64,000 nucleotides of DNA from Gaiellasilicea sp037720595 (GCA_037720595.1 JBBJLW010000003.1:140175-204174), one strand, 5' to 3'; positions 39,482 through 48,084 are shown, counted from the stretch's first letter. Program-made: numbers and translations. The notes: generated by a model from the letters alone, not told the origin.

Positions 39482-40921
39482 ATGACCGAGATCCTCCCAG
39501 CGCGTTATAGGCATCCCGAGCGGATCGCGCGAGGCGGGATGGGCGAGATCTATCGCACCGAGGACGGGGTACTCGGCCGGGTCGTCGCCGTGAAGGTGTT
39601 GGCGGAGCGCTTCGCCGACGAGGAAGGAATCCGGCGGCGCTTCACGCACGAGGCGCTCGCCGCCGCACGGCTCTCGAACGCGCCGAACACCGTCACGATC
39701 TTCGACGTCGGCGAGCACGAAGGGCGGCCGTACATCGTGATGGAGTACCTGCCCGGCGGATCCCTGGCGGATCGGATCCGGGCTGAGGGAGTGCAGCCGC
39801 CGGGACGGGCGCTCGCGTGGTTGAGACAGACGGCGGCCGCGCTCGACGCAGCTCATGCTGCCGGAATCGTCCATCGCGACGTGAAGCCCGCCAATCTCCT
39901 CCTGAACGACGAGGGCAATGTGCGCGTCGCCGATTTCGGAATCGCGAGCGCGGTCGGCCTCGACTCGTTCACCGCCGCCGGGACGGTGCTCGGCACGGCC
40001 GGCTACCTCGCTCCCGAACAGGCTCGCGGCGAGCGGACGACCCCCGCCAGCGACCGCTACGCGCTCGCTGTCGTTGCGTTCGAGCTGCTGACCGGGACGC
40101 GACCTTTCGAAATGGACTCCCCGACGGCCGAGGCCTCGGCGCACGTCCACGGCCCGATCCCGAAGGCCTCAGACCGAAATCCGGAGTTGCCATCGCAGGT
40201 CGACGACGTACTCGCGCACGGCCTCGCGAAAGAGCCGGAGCAGCGATTTGCGGCCTGCGCCGACCTCGTCCACGCCCTGCGCGAGGCACTCGATGCCGAT
40301 GCGGGGCGGACGATGGTCGCGGCGCCCGTAGCCGTCCTCGAGAACGCACGCAGCCGAAGTCGACTCCCGCTGCTCGCAGGGGCCGTGGTCGCGCTCGCTC
40401 TCGGTGGGGTGGCTCTCGCCGCGGTGCTCGGTGATGACGACCCTGTCGCGAGGACGGTCGACTCCGGCCCGCGCACCGTCAAGGAGACGGTGACGCTGGA
40501 TGGCACCACCGTCGTCGAGACAGTCACGACGGCCGCGGAGCCGGAGCCCGAGCCGGAGCCGGAGCCCGAGCCGGAACCCGAGCCTGAGCCGACGACGCAG
40601 CCGCCGCCGAGCGAGCCGGCGCCGACGACGCCCTCCGGCGACCCGGCGTCGTTGAACGACCAGGGCTTCGCGCTCATGCAGGCGGGCGACTACGAGAGCG
40701 CCCTGCCGTTGCTCGAGCAGTCGGTCGCAGGACTCTCGGGCTCGGGCAGCACGACCGAGGCGTACGCGAGCTACAACCTCGCGTTCACGCGACTCGCACT
40801 CGGGAACTGCGACGGCGTGCTCGAGTTGCTCGATCGCTCCGAAGCGGTACAGGGCGAGCGGAAGGAGATCACCCGGCTGCGCAGGGAGGCCGAACGGAGC
40901 TGTGACGGAGGCGACGGTTAG
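39482..40921 (+). CDS. Membrane Ser/Thr protein kinase (PknB-like)
   Basis: 479 residues. A kinase domain at about 8-265 has GGMGEIYRTEDGVLGRVVAVKVL, HRDVKPANLLL (about 128), DFGIAS and APEQARG. One membrane helix (LLAGAVVALALGGVALAAVLG, about 295-316) follows. The outside region has an EP dipeptide run (about 355-372), a Pro/Thr linker and a TPR-like tail (NDQGFALMQAGDYESALPLLEQ). Unlike mycobacterial PknB there are no PASTA domains. The sensor part may contact wall proteins through the TPR. It converges on rmlB with a 4-nt overlap. Confidence 0.93.
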   Translation: MTEILPARYRHPERIARGGMGEIYRTEDGVLGRVVAVKVLAERFADEEGIRRRFTHEALAAARLSNAPNTVTIFDVGEHEGRPYIVMEYLPGGSLADRIRAEGVQPPGRALAWLRQTAAALDAAHAAGIVHRDVKPANLLLNDEGNVRVADFGIASAVGLDSFTAAGTVLGTAGYLAPEQARGERTTPASDRYALAVVAFELLTGTRPFEMDSPTAEASAHVHGPIPKASDRNPELPSQVDDVLAHGLAKEPEQRFAACADLVHALREALDADAGRTMVAAPVAVLENARSRSRLPLLAGAVVALALGGVALAAVLGDDDPVARTVDSGPRTVKETVTLDGTTVVETVTTAAEPEPEPEPEPEPEPEPEPTTQPPPSEPAPTTPSGDPASLNDQGFALMQAGDYESALPLLEQSVAGLSGSGSTTEAYASYNLAFTRLALGNCDGVLELLDRSEAVQGERKEITRLRREAERSCDGGDG

Positions 40922-41925
40922 CTGCGGACAGCCCAGGCCGACTCGACGATCGGGGCGCGGCCCTTCATCGACTCCCACCACTCGCGATGGGTCTCGTACC
41001 AACGTACGGTCTGCTCGAGTCCTGCCTCGAACTCGATCGACGGCTTCCAGCCGAGCTCGGAGCGGAGCTTCGTCGAGTCGAGGAGGTAGCGACGATCGTG
41101 ACCCGGTCGATCGGGCACGATCGTCTTCAGGCTCTCGGGCTTCCCGGTCAGCCGCAGCACCAGCTCCGCGATCTCGCCGATGCTCTTCTCCACTCCGGAG
41201 CCGACGTTGTACGTCTCGCCGATTCGTCCGCGGTCGAGCACGAGCTCGATCGCACGGCAGTGGTCGAGCACGTGCAGCCACTCGCGCTTGTTCGCCGTCG
41301 ACTCGTACATCGGCAGCCCCACGTCGTCGAGAGCGTTGGTGACGAAGAGCGGAATCACCTTCTCGGGGAACTGGAACGGGCCGTAATTGTTCGAGCAGTT
41401 CGTGATCGTCACGGGTAGGCCATAGGTCTCGCTGTACGCGCGGACTGCGTGATCGGCTCCGGCCTTCGACGCGTTGTACGGCGTGCGCGGGCGGTACGGC
41501 GTCTCTTCCGTGAAGACGTCGTCGCTGTCGAGCGCGAGATCGCCGTACACCTCGCATGTCGACACGTGATGAAAGCGCTCGATGCCGTGCTGCCTCGCAG
41601 CCTCGAGCAGCGTCTGCGTTCCGAGCACGTTCGTCCGGAAGAACAGCGTCGGATCGAGTACGGCCAGGCTGTTGTGCGACTCGGCGGCGAAGTTCACGAT
41701 CGTGTCGATCTCGTGAGTCCGCAGCGTCGCGGCTCCAAGCTCGGCGTCGCCGATGTCCCCTTGCACGAAGTCGACTCGGTCGCCCAGATCCTCGAGGTTC
41801 CGACGATCGCCTGCGTACGTGAGCAGGTCGTAGACGACGACGCGATCCTCGGGATGGTTCTCGCACCAGTAGCGAGCAAAGTTGGAGCCGATGAAGCCGG
41901 CCCCGCCGGTGACGAGCACGCGCAT
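40918..41925 (-). CDS. rmlB: dTDP-glucose 4,6-dehydratase
   Basis: 335 residues, extended SDR. NAD motif GGAGFIGSN is at 7-15, catalytic YNASK is at about 150, and HVSTCEVYGDL and PDRPGHDRRYLLD are typical RmlB segments. The catalytic D/E pair expected near STCEVYGD is present as E. It makes dTDP-4-keto-6-deoxyglucose, the branch point for L-rhamnose. It is 131 bp downstream of the SRPBCC gene and is separated from rmlD-rmlC-rmlA by it. The intervening gap has no ORF. Confidence 0.96.
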   Translation of the reverse strand: MRVLVTGGAGFIGSNFARYWCENHPEDRVVVYDLLTYAGDRRNLEDLGDRVDFVQGDIGDAELGAATLRTHEIDTIVNFAAESHNSLAVLDPTLFFRTNVLGTQTLLEAARQHGIERFHHVSTCEVYGDLALDSDDVFTEETPYRPRTPYNASKAGADHAVRAYSETYGLPVTITNCSNNYGPFQFPEKVIPLFVTNALDDVGLPMYESTANKREWLHVLDHCRAIELVLDRGRIGETYNVGSGVEKSIGEIAELVLRLTGKPESLKTIVPDRPGHDRRYLLDSTKLRSELGWKPSIEFEAGLEQTVRWYETHREWWESMKGRAPIVESAWAVRS

Positions 41926-42056
41926 TGCCGCAGCGTATCGCCTGATCGATGTTGCGAAGCTGGCCCAGATCCGGCACACGCGCGTTGCAACTCGACCGTT
42001 AGCGTTCCGAGTGGGGGCCTCGCTCCCCCGTTGGGGGCCCGTGGACCGAAGCGCCC

Positions 42057-42572
42057 TTATTCGCAGACGAGCAGCTTCGCCCCGAGCAGGCGCGCGAGCC
42101 CACGACCGCCGTTCCGCATCACCTGGTCGTGGCTCCAGTGGAAGACCGGCCGCCCGATCGGTGCGACGGCGTTCATCCAGGGGACGGTCGTCTCCACGTT
42201 CCATTCGTACGTCACCGCGGTGCCGTCGCCCACCCACAGCCGCCACCGCCCGGTGCCGCGAAGCTGGCCGTCCGCCTCGCCCTCGAGCAGGTGCGGACGC
42301 TCGATGCGAGTCGTGCGCATCCAAAACTCGATGTCATAGGGCAGTCGGCTCCGCCAGACGTAGCGATGAATCGAGCCGACCCCGTCGCCGCCGCCATTGC
42401 CGAGTCCGCTGTCGACCCTCTGGGCCACCTTGACTCCCGGCCACCACTCCGGCCACCGCTCGGTTGCGTGGATTGCCTCCCACACATCCTCGATCGAGGC
42501 GTCGAGCGCCCATGTGGTCAAGAAGGAGTAGCGCGCCAGCGAGCGATCTCCTACGCCAACCGGTCGAGACAC
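42057..42572 (-). CDS. SRPBCC/polyketide-cyclase-like lipid-binding protein
   Basis: 171 residues. FLTTWALDASIEDVWEAIHATERWPEWWPGV is the classical start of a START/SRPBCC ligand-binding domain, followed by beta strands (RYVWRSRLPYDIEFWMRTT, GRWRLWVGDGTAVTYEWNVET) and a long C-terminal helix. These bind hydrophobic ligands. A GTG at 42572 overlaps the rmlD 3' end by 22 nt. There is no better start downstream before the domain. It sits inside the rhamnose cluster, yet its role there is unclear. Confidence 0.85.
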   Translation of the reverse strand: MSRPVGVGDRSLARYSFLTTWALDASIEDVWEAIHATERWPEWWPGVKVAQRVDSGLGNGGGDGVGSIHRYVWRSRLPYDIEFWMRTTRIERPHLLEGEADGQLRGTGRWRLWVGDGTAVTYEWNVETTVPWMNAVAPIGRPVFHWSHDQVMRNGGRGLARLLGAKLLVCE

Positions 42573-43327
42573 TCCCGCAACCCGACGCGCCAGTGCGGCA
42601 GCTCAGGCGCGCCCTTCTCGCTCCGCAGTACCGAGTAGGCCGGTCGCGGTGCCGGCCGACCGAGCTCGGCGGTCGCGATTCGCCGGACGCGGCAGTCGAG
42701 CCCCGCACCTTCGAAGATCGCCTCGGCGAGCTCCGCCCAGGTGCAGTCGCCCTCCGCGGCGACGTGCCAGATCCCATAGGGCAGCTCGAGCAGCTCGCGG
42801 GTGGCCGAGGCGAGATGCCCGACGAAGGTCGGCGAGCCGCGCTGGTCGTCGACGACGGAGACCTCGTCACGCTCAGCTCCGAGCAGGAGCATCGTCCGCA
42901 CGAAGTTGTGCCCGGTCGGCCCGAAGAGCCAGGAGCTGCGCACGATCCACGACGCCTCGCCGGCCGCCGCCTCGCCGTGCAGCTTCGAACGGCCGTAGGC
43001 CGAGAGCGGGTGCGGGCCGTCCGATTCCACGTACGGCTCTCGCTTGCGCCCGTCGAAGACGTAGTCGGAGGAGAAGTAGACGAGTGGCGCCCCCAACTCG
43101 GCGACGTTCGTCGTTCCACCGACATTGATCGCGGCGGCGCCCTGGGGATCGTCCTCGGCGCCGTCAACGTCCGTCCAGGCCGCGGCGTGCAAGACGACCT
43201 TGGGCCGCGGCAGCAGCTCGGGTGTCGGCAGCGCGACGTCCCACTCGGCGCGCGTCAAGGCCAGCGCGTCCGGAAATTCCTCTGTGAGCGCCCTGCCGAG
43301 CTGCCCTCCGGCGCCGGTGATCAACAA
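42551..43327 (-). CDS. rmlD: dTDP-4-dehydrorhamnose reductase
   Basis: 258 residues. The N-terminus LLITGAGGQLGRAL is the Rossmann glycine motif, YFSSDYVFDG and YGRSKLHGE carry the catalytic S/T, Y and K, and FGPTGHNFVRTML is typical of RmlD. It reduces the last intermediate to dTDP-L-rhamnose. Two TTG codons at 43327 and 43324 can start it; the first overlaps the rmlC stop. The C-terminal end overlaps the SRPBCC gene. Confidence 0.94.
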   Translation of the reverse strand: MLITGAGGQLGRALTEEFPDALALTRAEWDVALPTPELLPRPKVVLHAAAWTDVDGAEDDPQGAAAINVGGTTNVAELGAPLVYFSSDYVFDGRKREPYVESDGPHPLSAYGRSKLHGEAAAGEASWIVRSSWLFGPTGHNFVRTMLLLGAERDEVSVVDDQRGSPTFVGHLASATRELLELPYGIWHVAAEGDCTWAELAEAIFEGAGLDCRVRRIATAELGRPAPRPAYSVLRSEKGAPELPHWRVGLRECLDRLA

Positions 43328-43785
43328 GCGGCGAGGTCACGTTCGGAGAGGATCGGCGTCCCGGTGCTCCACAGATGCTTCACGCGCGGGTCGGCCCAGC
43401 AGAGGCCGTGCTCGTCGGGGTCTTCGGCGTCGTACTCCTCCGTCACGTGGTAGAGGAACAGGCAATCCGTGAGCGCTTCGTAGCCGTGCGCGTGGATTCC
43501 CGGGATGTAGATCGCGACGGGATTGTCGTCGCCGATGTCCTCGGTGAAGGTCTCGCCGCTTTCCCGGTCGAGCACGACCACGCGCACCATCCCCTGAACG
43601 CACGCGAAGAGATCGTCCTGACCACGCTCGTGGAAGTGCAGGCCGCGCACGACGCCCCGCTTGGAGGAGACGAGGTTCGACTGGCGGAACGACTTCGGGA
43701 ACGCGGTCGCACGCATCAGCTCGGCGAACCAGCCACGCTCGTCCTCGAACCGGCGCAGCGGGACCTTGAGGATGCCCTCGATCAA
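43321..43785 (-). CDS. rmlC: dTDP-4-dehydrorhamnose 3,5-epimerase (RmlC-like)
   Basis: 154 residues of a cupin-fold sugar epimerase. RRFEDERGWFAELMRATAFPKSFRQSNLVSSKRGVVRGLHFH includes the catalytic H of GLHFH, and IYIPGIHAHGYEALTD includes the second histidine region. It is somewhat shorter than the 180-residue standard form. A TTG start is embedded in the rmlA stop (TTGA). It acts between RmlB and RmlD. Confidence 0.92.
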   Translation of the reverse strand: MIEGILKVPLRRFEDERGWFAELMRATAFPKSFRQSNLVSSKRGVVRGLHFHERGQDDLFACVQGMVRVVVLDRESGETFTEDIGDDNPVAIYIPGIHAHGYEALTDCLFLYHVTEEYDAEDPDEHGLCWADPRVKHLWSTGTPILSERDLAAC

Positions 43786-44567
43786 GCGACCTTGTTCACG
43801 CCGGTGCGGGCGATCAGGGCGCCGATCTCTGGCAGCGACTCCTGCGTCCCAGCGTCCTCCCACCAGCCCGTGAGGCGGTGCGCCGCGAGGGTGCCGCGCT
43901 CGGCGTAGTGGCGGTTGACGTCGGTGATCTCGAGCTCGCCGCGCGACGACGGCCGGAGGTCGCGGATCAGGTCGAAGACGCCCCCGTCGTAGCAGTAGAG
44001 ACCGACGACGGCATCGCTGGACGGCGGGGCCTCGTAACGCGTGTCTACGACGCCCGCTTTCTCGACCACGTCCATGACCCGGCCGTCCTCGCCGTAGACG
44101 ACGACGCCGAAGCGCTCCGGGTCGGGTACGTCCTTGACGAAGACCGCCGCATCGTCGTCGCCATCGACGAAAGCCTGAATCGCCGCCACCTCCGCGTACT
44201 CGAAGATGTTGTCGCCGAGACAAACGACGAGCTTGTCGGCGCCGGCGAAACTCTCGGCCATTCCGACGACCTGCGCGATCCCGCCCGGCTCGACCTGCAC
44301 CTTGTAGGTGAGGTCGAGGTCGAAGAGAGGCTCGCTCGAGCCTCGTTGCGGCATCCTGCCGTCGCCGAGCAGGTCGATCACCTGACCCGCGTGTCCCTGG
44401 CCGGTCACGATCAGCACGTCGTGGACGCCTGCGAGCTGGAGCAGCTGCAGCGGGTAATAGATCATCGGCCAGCCGCCGACCGGGAGCAGGTGCTTGTTGA
44501 CGACGCGCGTCAGCTCGCCGAGCCGCGTTCCCTCGCCTCCGGCGGCGATCAATCCCTTGACACTCAC
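43782..44567 (-). CDS. rmlA: Glucose-1-phosphate thymidylyltransferase
   Basis: 261 residues. The nucleotidyltransferase signature is AAGGEGTRLGELTRVVNKHLLPVGGWPMIYYPL, with the metal-binding aspartate in VVCLGDNIFEY. ERFGVVVYGEDGRV and WEDAGTQESL are also present. It forms dTDP-glucose and starts the rhamnose pathway. The loop reads GELT where classical RmlA has YPLT, a mild deviation. GTG 44567 overlaps the upstream YczE-like gene stop by 4 nt. Confidence 0.92.
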   Translation of the reverse strand: MSVKGLIAAGGEGTRLGELTRVVNKHLLPVGGWPMIYYPLQLLQLAGVHDVLIVTGQGHAGQVIDLLGDGRMPQRGSSEPLFDLDLTYKVQVEPGGIAQVVGMAESFAGADKLVVCLGDNIFEYAEVAAIQAFVDGDDDAAVFVKDVPDPERFGVVVYGEDGRVMDVVEKAGVVDTRYEAPPSSDAVVGLYCYDGGVFDLIRDLRPSSRGELEITDVNRHYAERGTLAAHRLTGWWEDAGTQESLPEIGALIARTGVNKVA

Positions 44568-45211
44568 GTCGGCGATGCTACTGCGGGAGCGGCGAGGGGC
44601 GTCCGCTCGAGCAACCAGAACGAGAGCTCGACCGCCGGACCGATTCCGAGCGCGAAGACGAGCGTGCCGATGCCCGCCGTGCCGCCCAGCGCGAACCCGA
44701 GCGCGAGCGCAGCGATCTCGATCACAGTGCGCGCCGTCCCGATGCGCAGGTGCAGCCGCCGGGAGACGACGAGCATCAGCGAGTCGCGAGGCCCGGCGCC
44801 CATGCTCGGTGCGATGTAGAAGGCCGAGCCGACGCCGAAGCAGGCGAGCGCGAGCGGGAGGAGGCCGATCCGCACCGGTAGGCCCTCGTCGGAGATCGCG
44901 GCGACGCCGTCGATCGCGGTGAGCGCGATCACGAAGCTGCCGATCAGGAGCGTGTTGAGGAGCGTGCCGAGTCCGATGTAGGCCCGCAGCACCCAGACGA
45001 GCGCAAGGATGATCCCCGAGACGATCAGGTTGGCCACACCGAACGAGACGCCGAGCTGCTCGGCCAGCCCTTGGTGGAGGACATCCCACGGCGGCAGGCC
45101 GAGGTCGGACTCGAGGAAGAGGACGATCCCGAGGGCGCACAGGAAGAGCCCGGCCACGATTGTCGTGAGTCGGATCGCGAAGCCGCCGCGCAGCTCGGGA
45201 GGCGCATGCAC
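44564..45211 (-). CDS. YczE/YitT-like membrane protein
   Basis: 215 residues with five or six membrane helices. The pattern LFLCALGIVLFLESDLGLPPWDVLHQGLAEQLGVSFG, followed by SMGAGPRDSLMLVVSRRLHLRIGTART, is characteristic of the YczE family (DUF161-like), whose function is unknown although some members sit beside secondary-metabolite genes. GTG 45211 starts the membrane part cleanly and diverges from the small gene at 45247. It is the first gene of the rml transcript. Confidence 0.87.
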   Translation of the reverse strand: MHAPPELRGGFAIRLTTIVAGLFLCALGIVLFLESDLGLPPWDVLHQGLAEQLGVSFGVANLIVSGIILALVWVLRAYIGLGTLLNTLLIGSFVIALTAIDGVAAISDEGLPVRIGLLPLALACFGVGSAFYIAPSMGAGPRDSLMLVVSRRLHLRIGTARTVIEIAALALGFALGGTAGIGTLVFALGIGPAVELSFWLLERTPLAAPAVASPT

Positions 45212-45246
45212 GCTTCGGAAGCTACCGGCTGGGGTATGGGCGACCT

Positions 45247-45450
45247 GTGACCGAGAGAGAAGTCCAGCACGACCCACAGGTGCTCGAGGGCGAGGACGAG
45301 AGCCCGCGCCAGCCGGCGCCGCCGCTCGACCCGTACACCCCGGAGCCCGGCCCCGGTCCCGGCGAGCGCCGAGCCTTTCGCGTGATGCGCCTCTCGTTCA
45401 TCGCGATCGCGATCGTGGTCGCGATCATCGTCTACGCCGCGATCCGATAG
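45247..45450 (+). CDS. Small single-span membrane protein
   Basis: 67 residues: an acidic and proline-rich cytoplasmic half (PPLDPYTPEPGPGPGERR) followed by one helix (RLSFIAIAIVVAIIVYAAI) at the very C-terminus, so it is a tail-anchored topology. The family is not recognised. TATGGG lies six bases upstream of the GTG, which suggests a leaderless transcript. It ends one base from the converging MarR gene. Confidence 0.7.
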   Translation: MTEREVQHDPQVLEGEDESPRQPAPPLDPYTPEPGPGPGERRAFRVMRLSFIAIAIVVAIIVYAAIR

Positions 45451-45451
45451 C

Positions 45452-45910
45452 TCACCAGATCGGCCGCAGGGGAGGCTGCTCTCCCCCGTGCCGCTCGCGC
45501 ACGACCTGCTCGAGACCGCGACGCAAGGCGCCCAGCTCTGTCGGGCCGATTGCTTCGGCCCACTCCGCTTCGAGCCGGCGCTGGATCTCCTCCGCCCGAC
45601 GGAGCAGCTCAGCCCCGCGGGTCGAGAGTACGAGCCGGATCGTGCGAGCGTCCTCCGTGCTCCGCTCGCGTTCGACGTAGCCAAGCTCGACCAGCGACTC
45701 GACGAGCTTCGCGACGCCCTGCTTCGTCATGCCGAGCAGCCCTGTCAGTTGCGTGGCCGTGGCGCCGGCCTCACCGATCTCGTTCAAGGCACAGCCGTGC
45801 GCCGGCCGGAGGCCGGGATGCCCCGCAGCGCGAAGCTCCTCGTGCAGCTCGTCGACGAGGAGCCTCGTCGCCATCGAGAGCAGGCGGGCGAGCGGTGGCG
45901 GCTGCATCAT
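45452..45910 (-). CDS. MarR-family transcriptional regulator
   Basis: 152 residues. Winged helix with ATATQLTGLLGMTKQGVAKLVESLVELGYVERERSTEDARTIRLVLSTRG, the usual recognition helix and wing of MarR proteins. The dimerisation helices are at both ends. The ATG at 45910 is used; another ATG follows directly and both lie in GAAATGATG. The likely target is not evident: the upstream intergenic stretch carries the inverted-repeat element rather than a divergent gene. Confidence 0.9.
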   Translation of the reverse strand: MMQPPPLARLLSMATRLLVDELHEELRAAGHPGLRPAHGCALNEIGEAGATATQLTGLLGMTKQGVAKLVESLVELGYVERERSTEDARTIRLVLSTRGAELLRRAEEIQRRLEAEWAEAIGPTELGALRRGLEQVVRERHGGEQPPLRPIW

Positions 45911-45965
45911 TTCAACGATAGACAACTTAGTGGTCGGCTTTGCCCACGCCAATCCCGTGGGCGGG

Positions 45966-46187
45966 CTAGATGATTGATGCCACGATCTTGCCGCTCGATT
46001 GCGCGATCTGGCGTGTCTGGGCCGCTCCCGGACTACCTGAGCGGCCTGGCGGCCGCCCAGCCAGCCCGTCCACTTCGCGTGCTCAGCCCGTCACCGCTGC
46101 GACCGGAATCGGCGACGGCCTGTTCCCGCACCCCAGAGCTGCCAGCTCGCGCCCCGAGACGGACGATCCATGGCATCAATCATCTAG
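45966..46187. mobile_element. MITE-like element with 17-bp perfect terminal inverted repeats
   Basis: CTAGATGATTGATGCCA (45966-45982) is exactly inverted at 46171-46187. The outer four bases are CTAG, a palindrome that could be a target duplication, leaving 13-bp true termini. The 222-bp interior has no transposase ORF and no strong structure. The right end overlaps the stop codon of the glycosidase gene. It is compatible with a non-autonomous element mobilised by an IS5-like or related transposase (4-bp CTAG/CTAA-type targets), but only one copy is visible here. Confidence 0.5.
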
Positions 46188-47422
46188 CGGACGAAGAGCG
46201 GGGCGCCGTAGGTGCCGTCACGCAAGGAGAACGTCCGCACGAGCGAGCCGCCTGGCACGGTGACGGCGACGCTGAGGTATCCACGCCCGCTGGTTCGGCG
46301 CGTGCCGCCCACGAAGCGCCAGCCGGCGCCGCTACGCGCCTGCACGCGGTAGCTCTGCGCGCCAATTCTGGGACGCACCTGGCCCCAGAGGACCGCCTTA
46401 TCGCCGCTTCGGCCGGTCTGGACGAGTGGGAGCGGGAAGGCGAGTGAGGCGAGCTTCGGCGCGCCCGACGTGAGGAAGAGTCCGCTTTGGAACCGCTCGC
46501 TGGTCGGCTCGTCGACGACGAGATAGTGGATCAGCAGATCCACGCGCGGAGCCTTGAACACACGCAGGGCGGCCTGACCGAGCAACTCGGCCTGGCGCTG
46601 CTGGGAAACGCCTCCGGGCCCGGTCTGGTAGGCGTACTCGGTCAGCCAGATCCGCTTCGCACCGAACGCTCTCGTCACCTCGGTGATCAACCGCTCGAGC
46701 GTAGCCATCGTGATCGTCTCGCAATCGGAGCGGGTGCAGCCGCCGGTGAAGGGGCTGTCGGAGGGCCGGCCGGGATAGGGATGGTGTGCGTAGGCGTCGA
46801 GCTTCGCGCCGGCTACCCGCATGCCGCGAATCCATTCGACGGGCGAGACTCCGGCCGATCCCGCCCGCGGTGCGGTCACGCCGCCTGCGACCTTCGCCCT
46901 TGGATTCACTGAGTGGATCGCGGCATAGGCCGGGTTGAGCAGCGAGCGTACGTAGACCGTCGGGGAGGTCGGCTTCAGCCAGCGCGCCTGGTTCGGCTCG
47001 TTCCAGATGAGCCATTCGCGTACCCACGAGTAGCGCTTGGCCCCTACCCGGGCGAACGCCGCGAAGCTCGCTGCCGTCGGTGCGTAGTTGGGAGCGCGTC
47101 CGCCGTTCGCCCAGCGCGGCGAGCCGACGAGTCCGACGACTGCTCCGATCCGGCGCGCTCGGAGCCCCTGGAGGACGGCGTCGCTCGAGGCCCAGTCGGG
47201 ACGCCCTCGAGTTGCCTCGATCTCGTTCCAGTGCAGGTTGAAGCGGACGACGTCGACACCGAGCCGCTCCAGGCGGTCGAGTCGGCTCTCGATCGTGCCG
47301 GGTCCGTGCGCAAGCCAGGCGTCGTCCTGGATCCCGAAGCGAACGCCGCTCGCCGCCGAGCCGGAGGGGGCGAGCAGGCCGGTCAGGGCACACGTCAATC
47401 CGAGTGCGAGCAGCAATCGCAT
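46184..47422 (-). CDS. Secreted clan GH-A glycoside hydrolase-like protein
   Basis: 412 residues with signal peptide (LLLALGLTCALTGLLAPSGSAAS). The TIM-barrel part has LGVDVVRFNLHWNEIE, acid/base EWLIWNEPN (about 138), and nucleophile strand KRIWLTEYAYQT (about 262). It ends in a beta-sandwich (GQVRPRIGAQSYRVQARSGAGWRFVGG). The two glutamates fit retaining clan A enzymes, but the substrate is unknown. A CDCE-like pair GGCTRSDC may form a disulfide. The gene ends inside the inverted-repeat element. Confidence 0.87.
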   Translation of the reverse strand: MRLLLALGLTCALTGLLAPSGSAASGVRFGIQDDAWLAHGPGTIESRLDRLERLGVDVVRFNLHWNEIEATRGRPDWASSDAVLQGLRARRIGAVVGLVGSPRWANGGRAPNYAPTAASFAAFARVGAKRYSWVREWLIWNEPNQARWLKPTSPTVYVRSLLNPAYAAIHSVNPRAKVAGGVTAPRAGSAGVSPVEWIRGMRVAGAKLDAYAHHPYPGRPSDSPFTGGCTRSDCETITMATLERLITEVTRAFGAKRIWLTEYAYQTGPGGVSQQRQAELLGQAALRVFKAPRVDLLIHYLVVDEPTSERFQSGLFLTSGAPKLASLAFPLPLVQTGRSGDKAVLWGQVRPRIGAQSYRVQARSGAGWRFVGGTRRTSGRGYLSVAVTVPGGSLVRTFSLRDGTYGAPLFVR

Positions 47423-47452
47423 GAAGGGCGGTGTCCCCGTCCCTCGTGCGAG

Positions 47453-47611
47453 TCACACATCAGGATTCCGTAAACGTCGCTCGCGGAGCCGACGCCTGGT
47501 TGCCTTGCGCCGCTTGACCCCCGGCGCGTAGCGGACGGCGGCGAACCAGACGTACGTTCCGAAGGCGAGGGCCGCGCTCAGCAGTCGGAGGATCCGTCGC
47601 ACGAGCGTCAT
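47453..47611 (-). CDS. 52-residue basic membrane peptide
   Basis: ATG at 47611 to TGA at 47453-47455. The N-terminus TLVRRILRLLSAALAFGTYV is one amphipathic/membrane helix with an aromatic edge (YVWFAAVRYAP), and the C-terminus is strongly basic (KRRKATRRRLRERRLR). Codon third positions are GC rich up to the last five codons, as in real genes here. TAGAAT lies six bases upstream of the ATG, on the opposite side of the hsp20 promoter. Unknown family; a membrane-associated RNA- or protein-binding role is only a guess. Confidence 0.6.
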   Translation of the reverse strand: MTLVRRILRLLSAALAFGTYVWFAAVRYAPGVKRRKATRRRLRERRLRNPDV

Positions 47612-47617
47612 GCGTCG

Positions 47618-47638
47618 ATTCTATGTCCGGGGTAGTCT
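47618..47638. promoter_or_regulatory. Back-to-back -10 boxes between the 52-residue gene and hsp20
   Basis: TAGAAT (minus strand, 47618-47623) lies six bases before the ATG at 47611, and TAGTCT (plus strand, 47633-47638) lies eight bases before the ATG at 47647. Both fit leaderless actinobacterial promoters. The two elements are nine bases apart, so their polymerases would exclude each other. No HspR-type HAIR inverted repeat is seen. Confidence 0.5.
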
Positions 47639-47646
47639 GCTCGGGC

Positions 47647-48084
47647 ATGGCGCCGCGCGACATCGACCGCCTGCAGGGGGAGATCGACGAGCTCTTCGCC
47701 GACCTCTGGCAGGTGCCCCGTTTCTCCGGGATGCGACACGGCTTCCGGCCGGCCGTCGACTGCTTCCACACCTCGGAGCCGCATGAGCTGACGGTGGTCG
47801 TAGAGTTGCCCGGCGTCGACCCGGAATCAGTCCGGGTCGCCGTCGAGGAGCGCTCGCTGACGATCGCGGGCGAGCGACCGCGACCACGCGTCGAGGGACA
47901 GGTCTACCAGCAGATGGAGATCGAGTACGGCCCCTTCCAGCGGCAGATCCAGCTCGCCGAGGACATCGATGTGGCCGGCGCAAGCGCGAGCTACGAGCGC
48001 GGCCTGCTCACGATCACGATGCCGATCGCCGAACGTCCCGCCCGGCCCCAGCCGGTCACGATCGTGGTTCAGAGAATCGGATGA
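47647..48084 (+). CDS. Hsp20-family small heat-shock protein
   Basis: 145 residues. A single alpha-crystallin domain: PAVDCFHTSEPHELTVVVELPGVDPESVRVAVEERSLTIAGERP, then YERGLLTITMPIAERP. It holds unfolding clients for refolding or degradation. The downstream Lon protease overlaps it by 4 nt (ATGA), so the pair forms a stress operon. ATG 47647 is preferred over ATG 47623 because the family starts at DIDRLQ and because TAGTCT lies eight bases before it. Confidence 0.93.
   Translation: MAPRDIDRLQGEIDELFADLWQVPRFSGMRHGFRPAVDCFHTSEPHELTVVVELPGVDPESVRVAVEERSLTIAGERPRPRVEGQVYQQMEIEYGPFQRQIQLAEDIDVAGASASYERGLLTITMPIAERPARPQPVTIVVQRIG

Noticed and set aside
40545..40590. Tandem GAGCCG/GAGCCC-like DNA repeat as a possible microsatellite or CRISPR-like array
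   Set aside because: It is in frame and simply encodes the EP-rich linker of the membrane kinase; there are no spacers.
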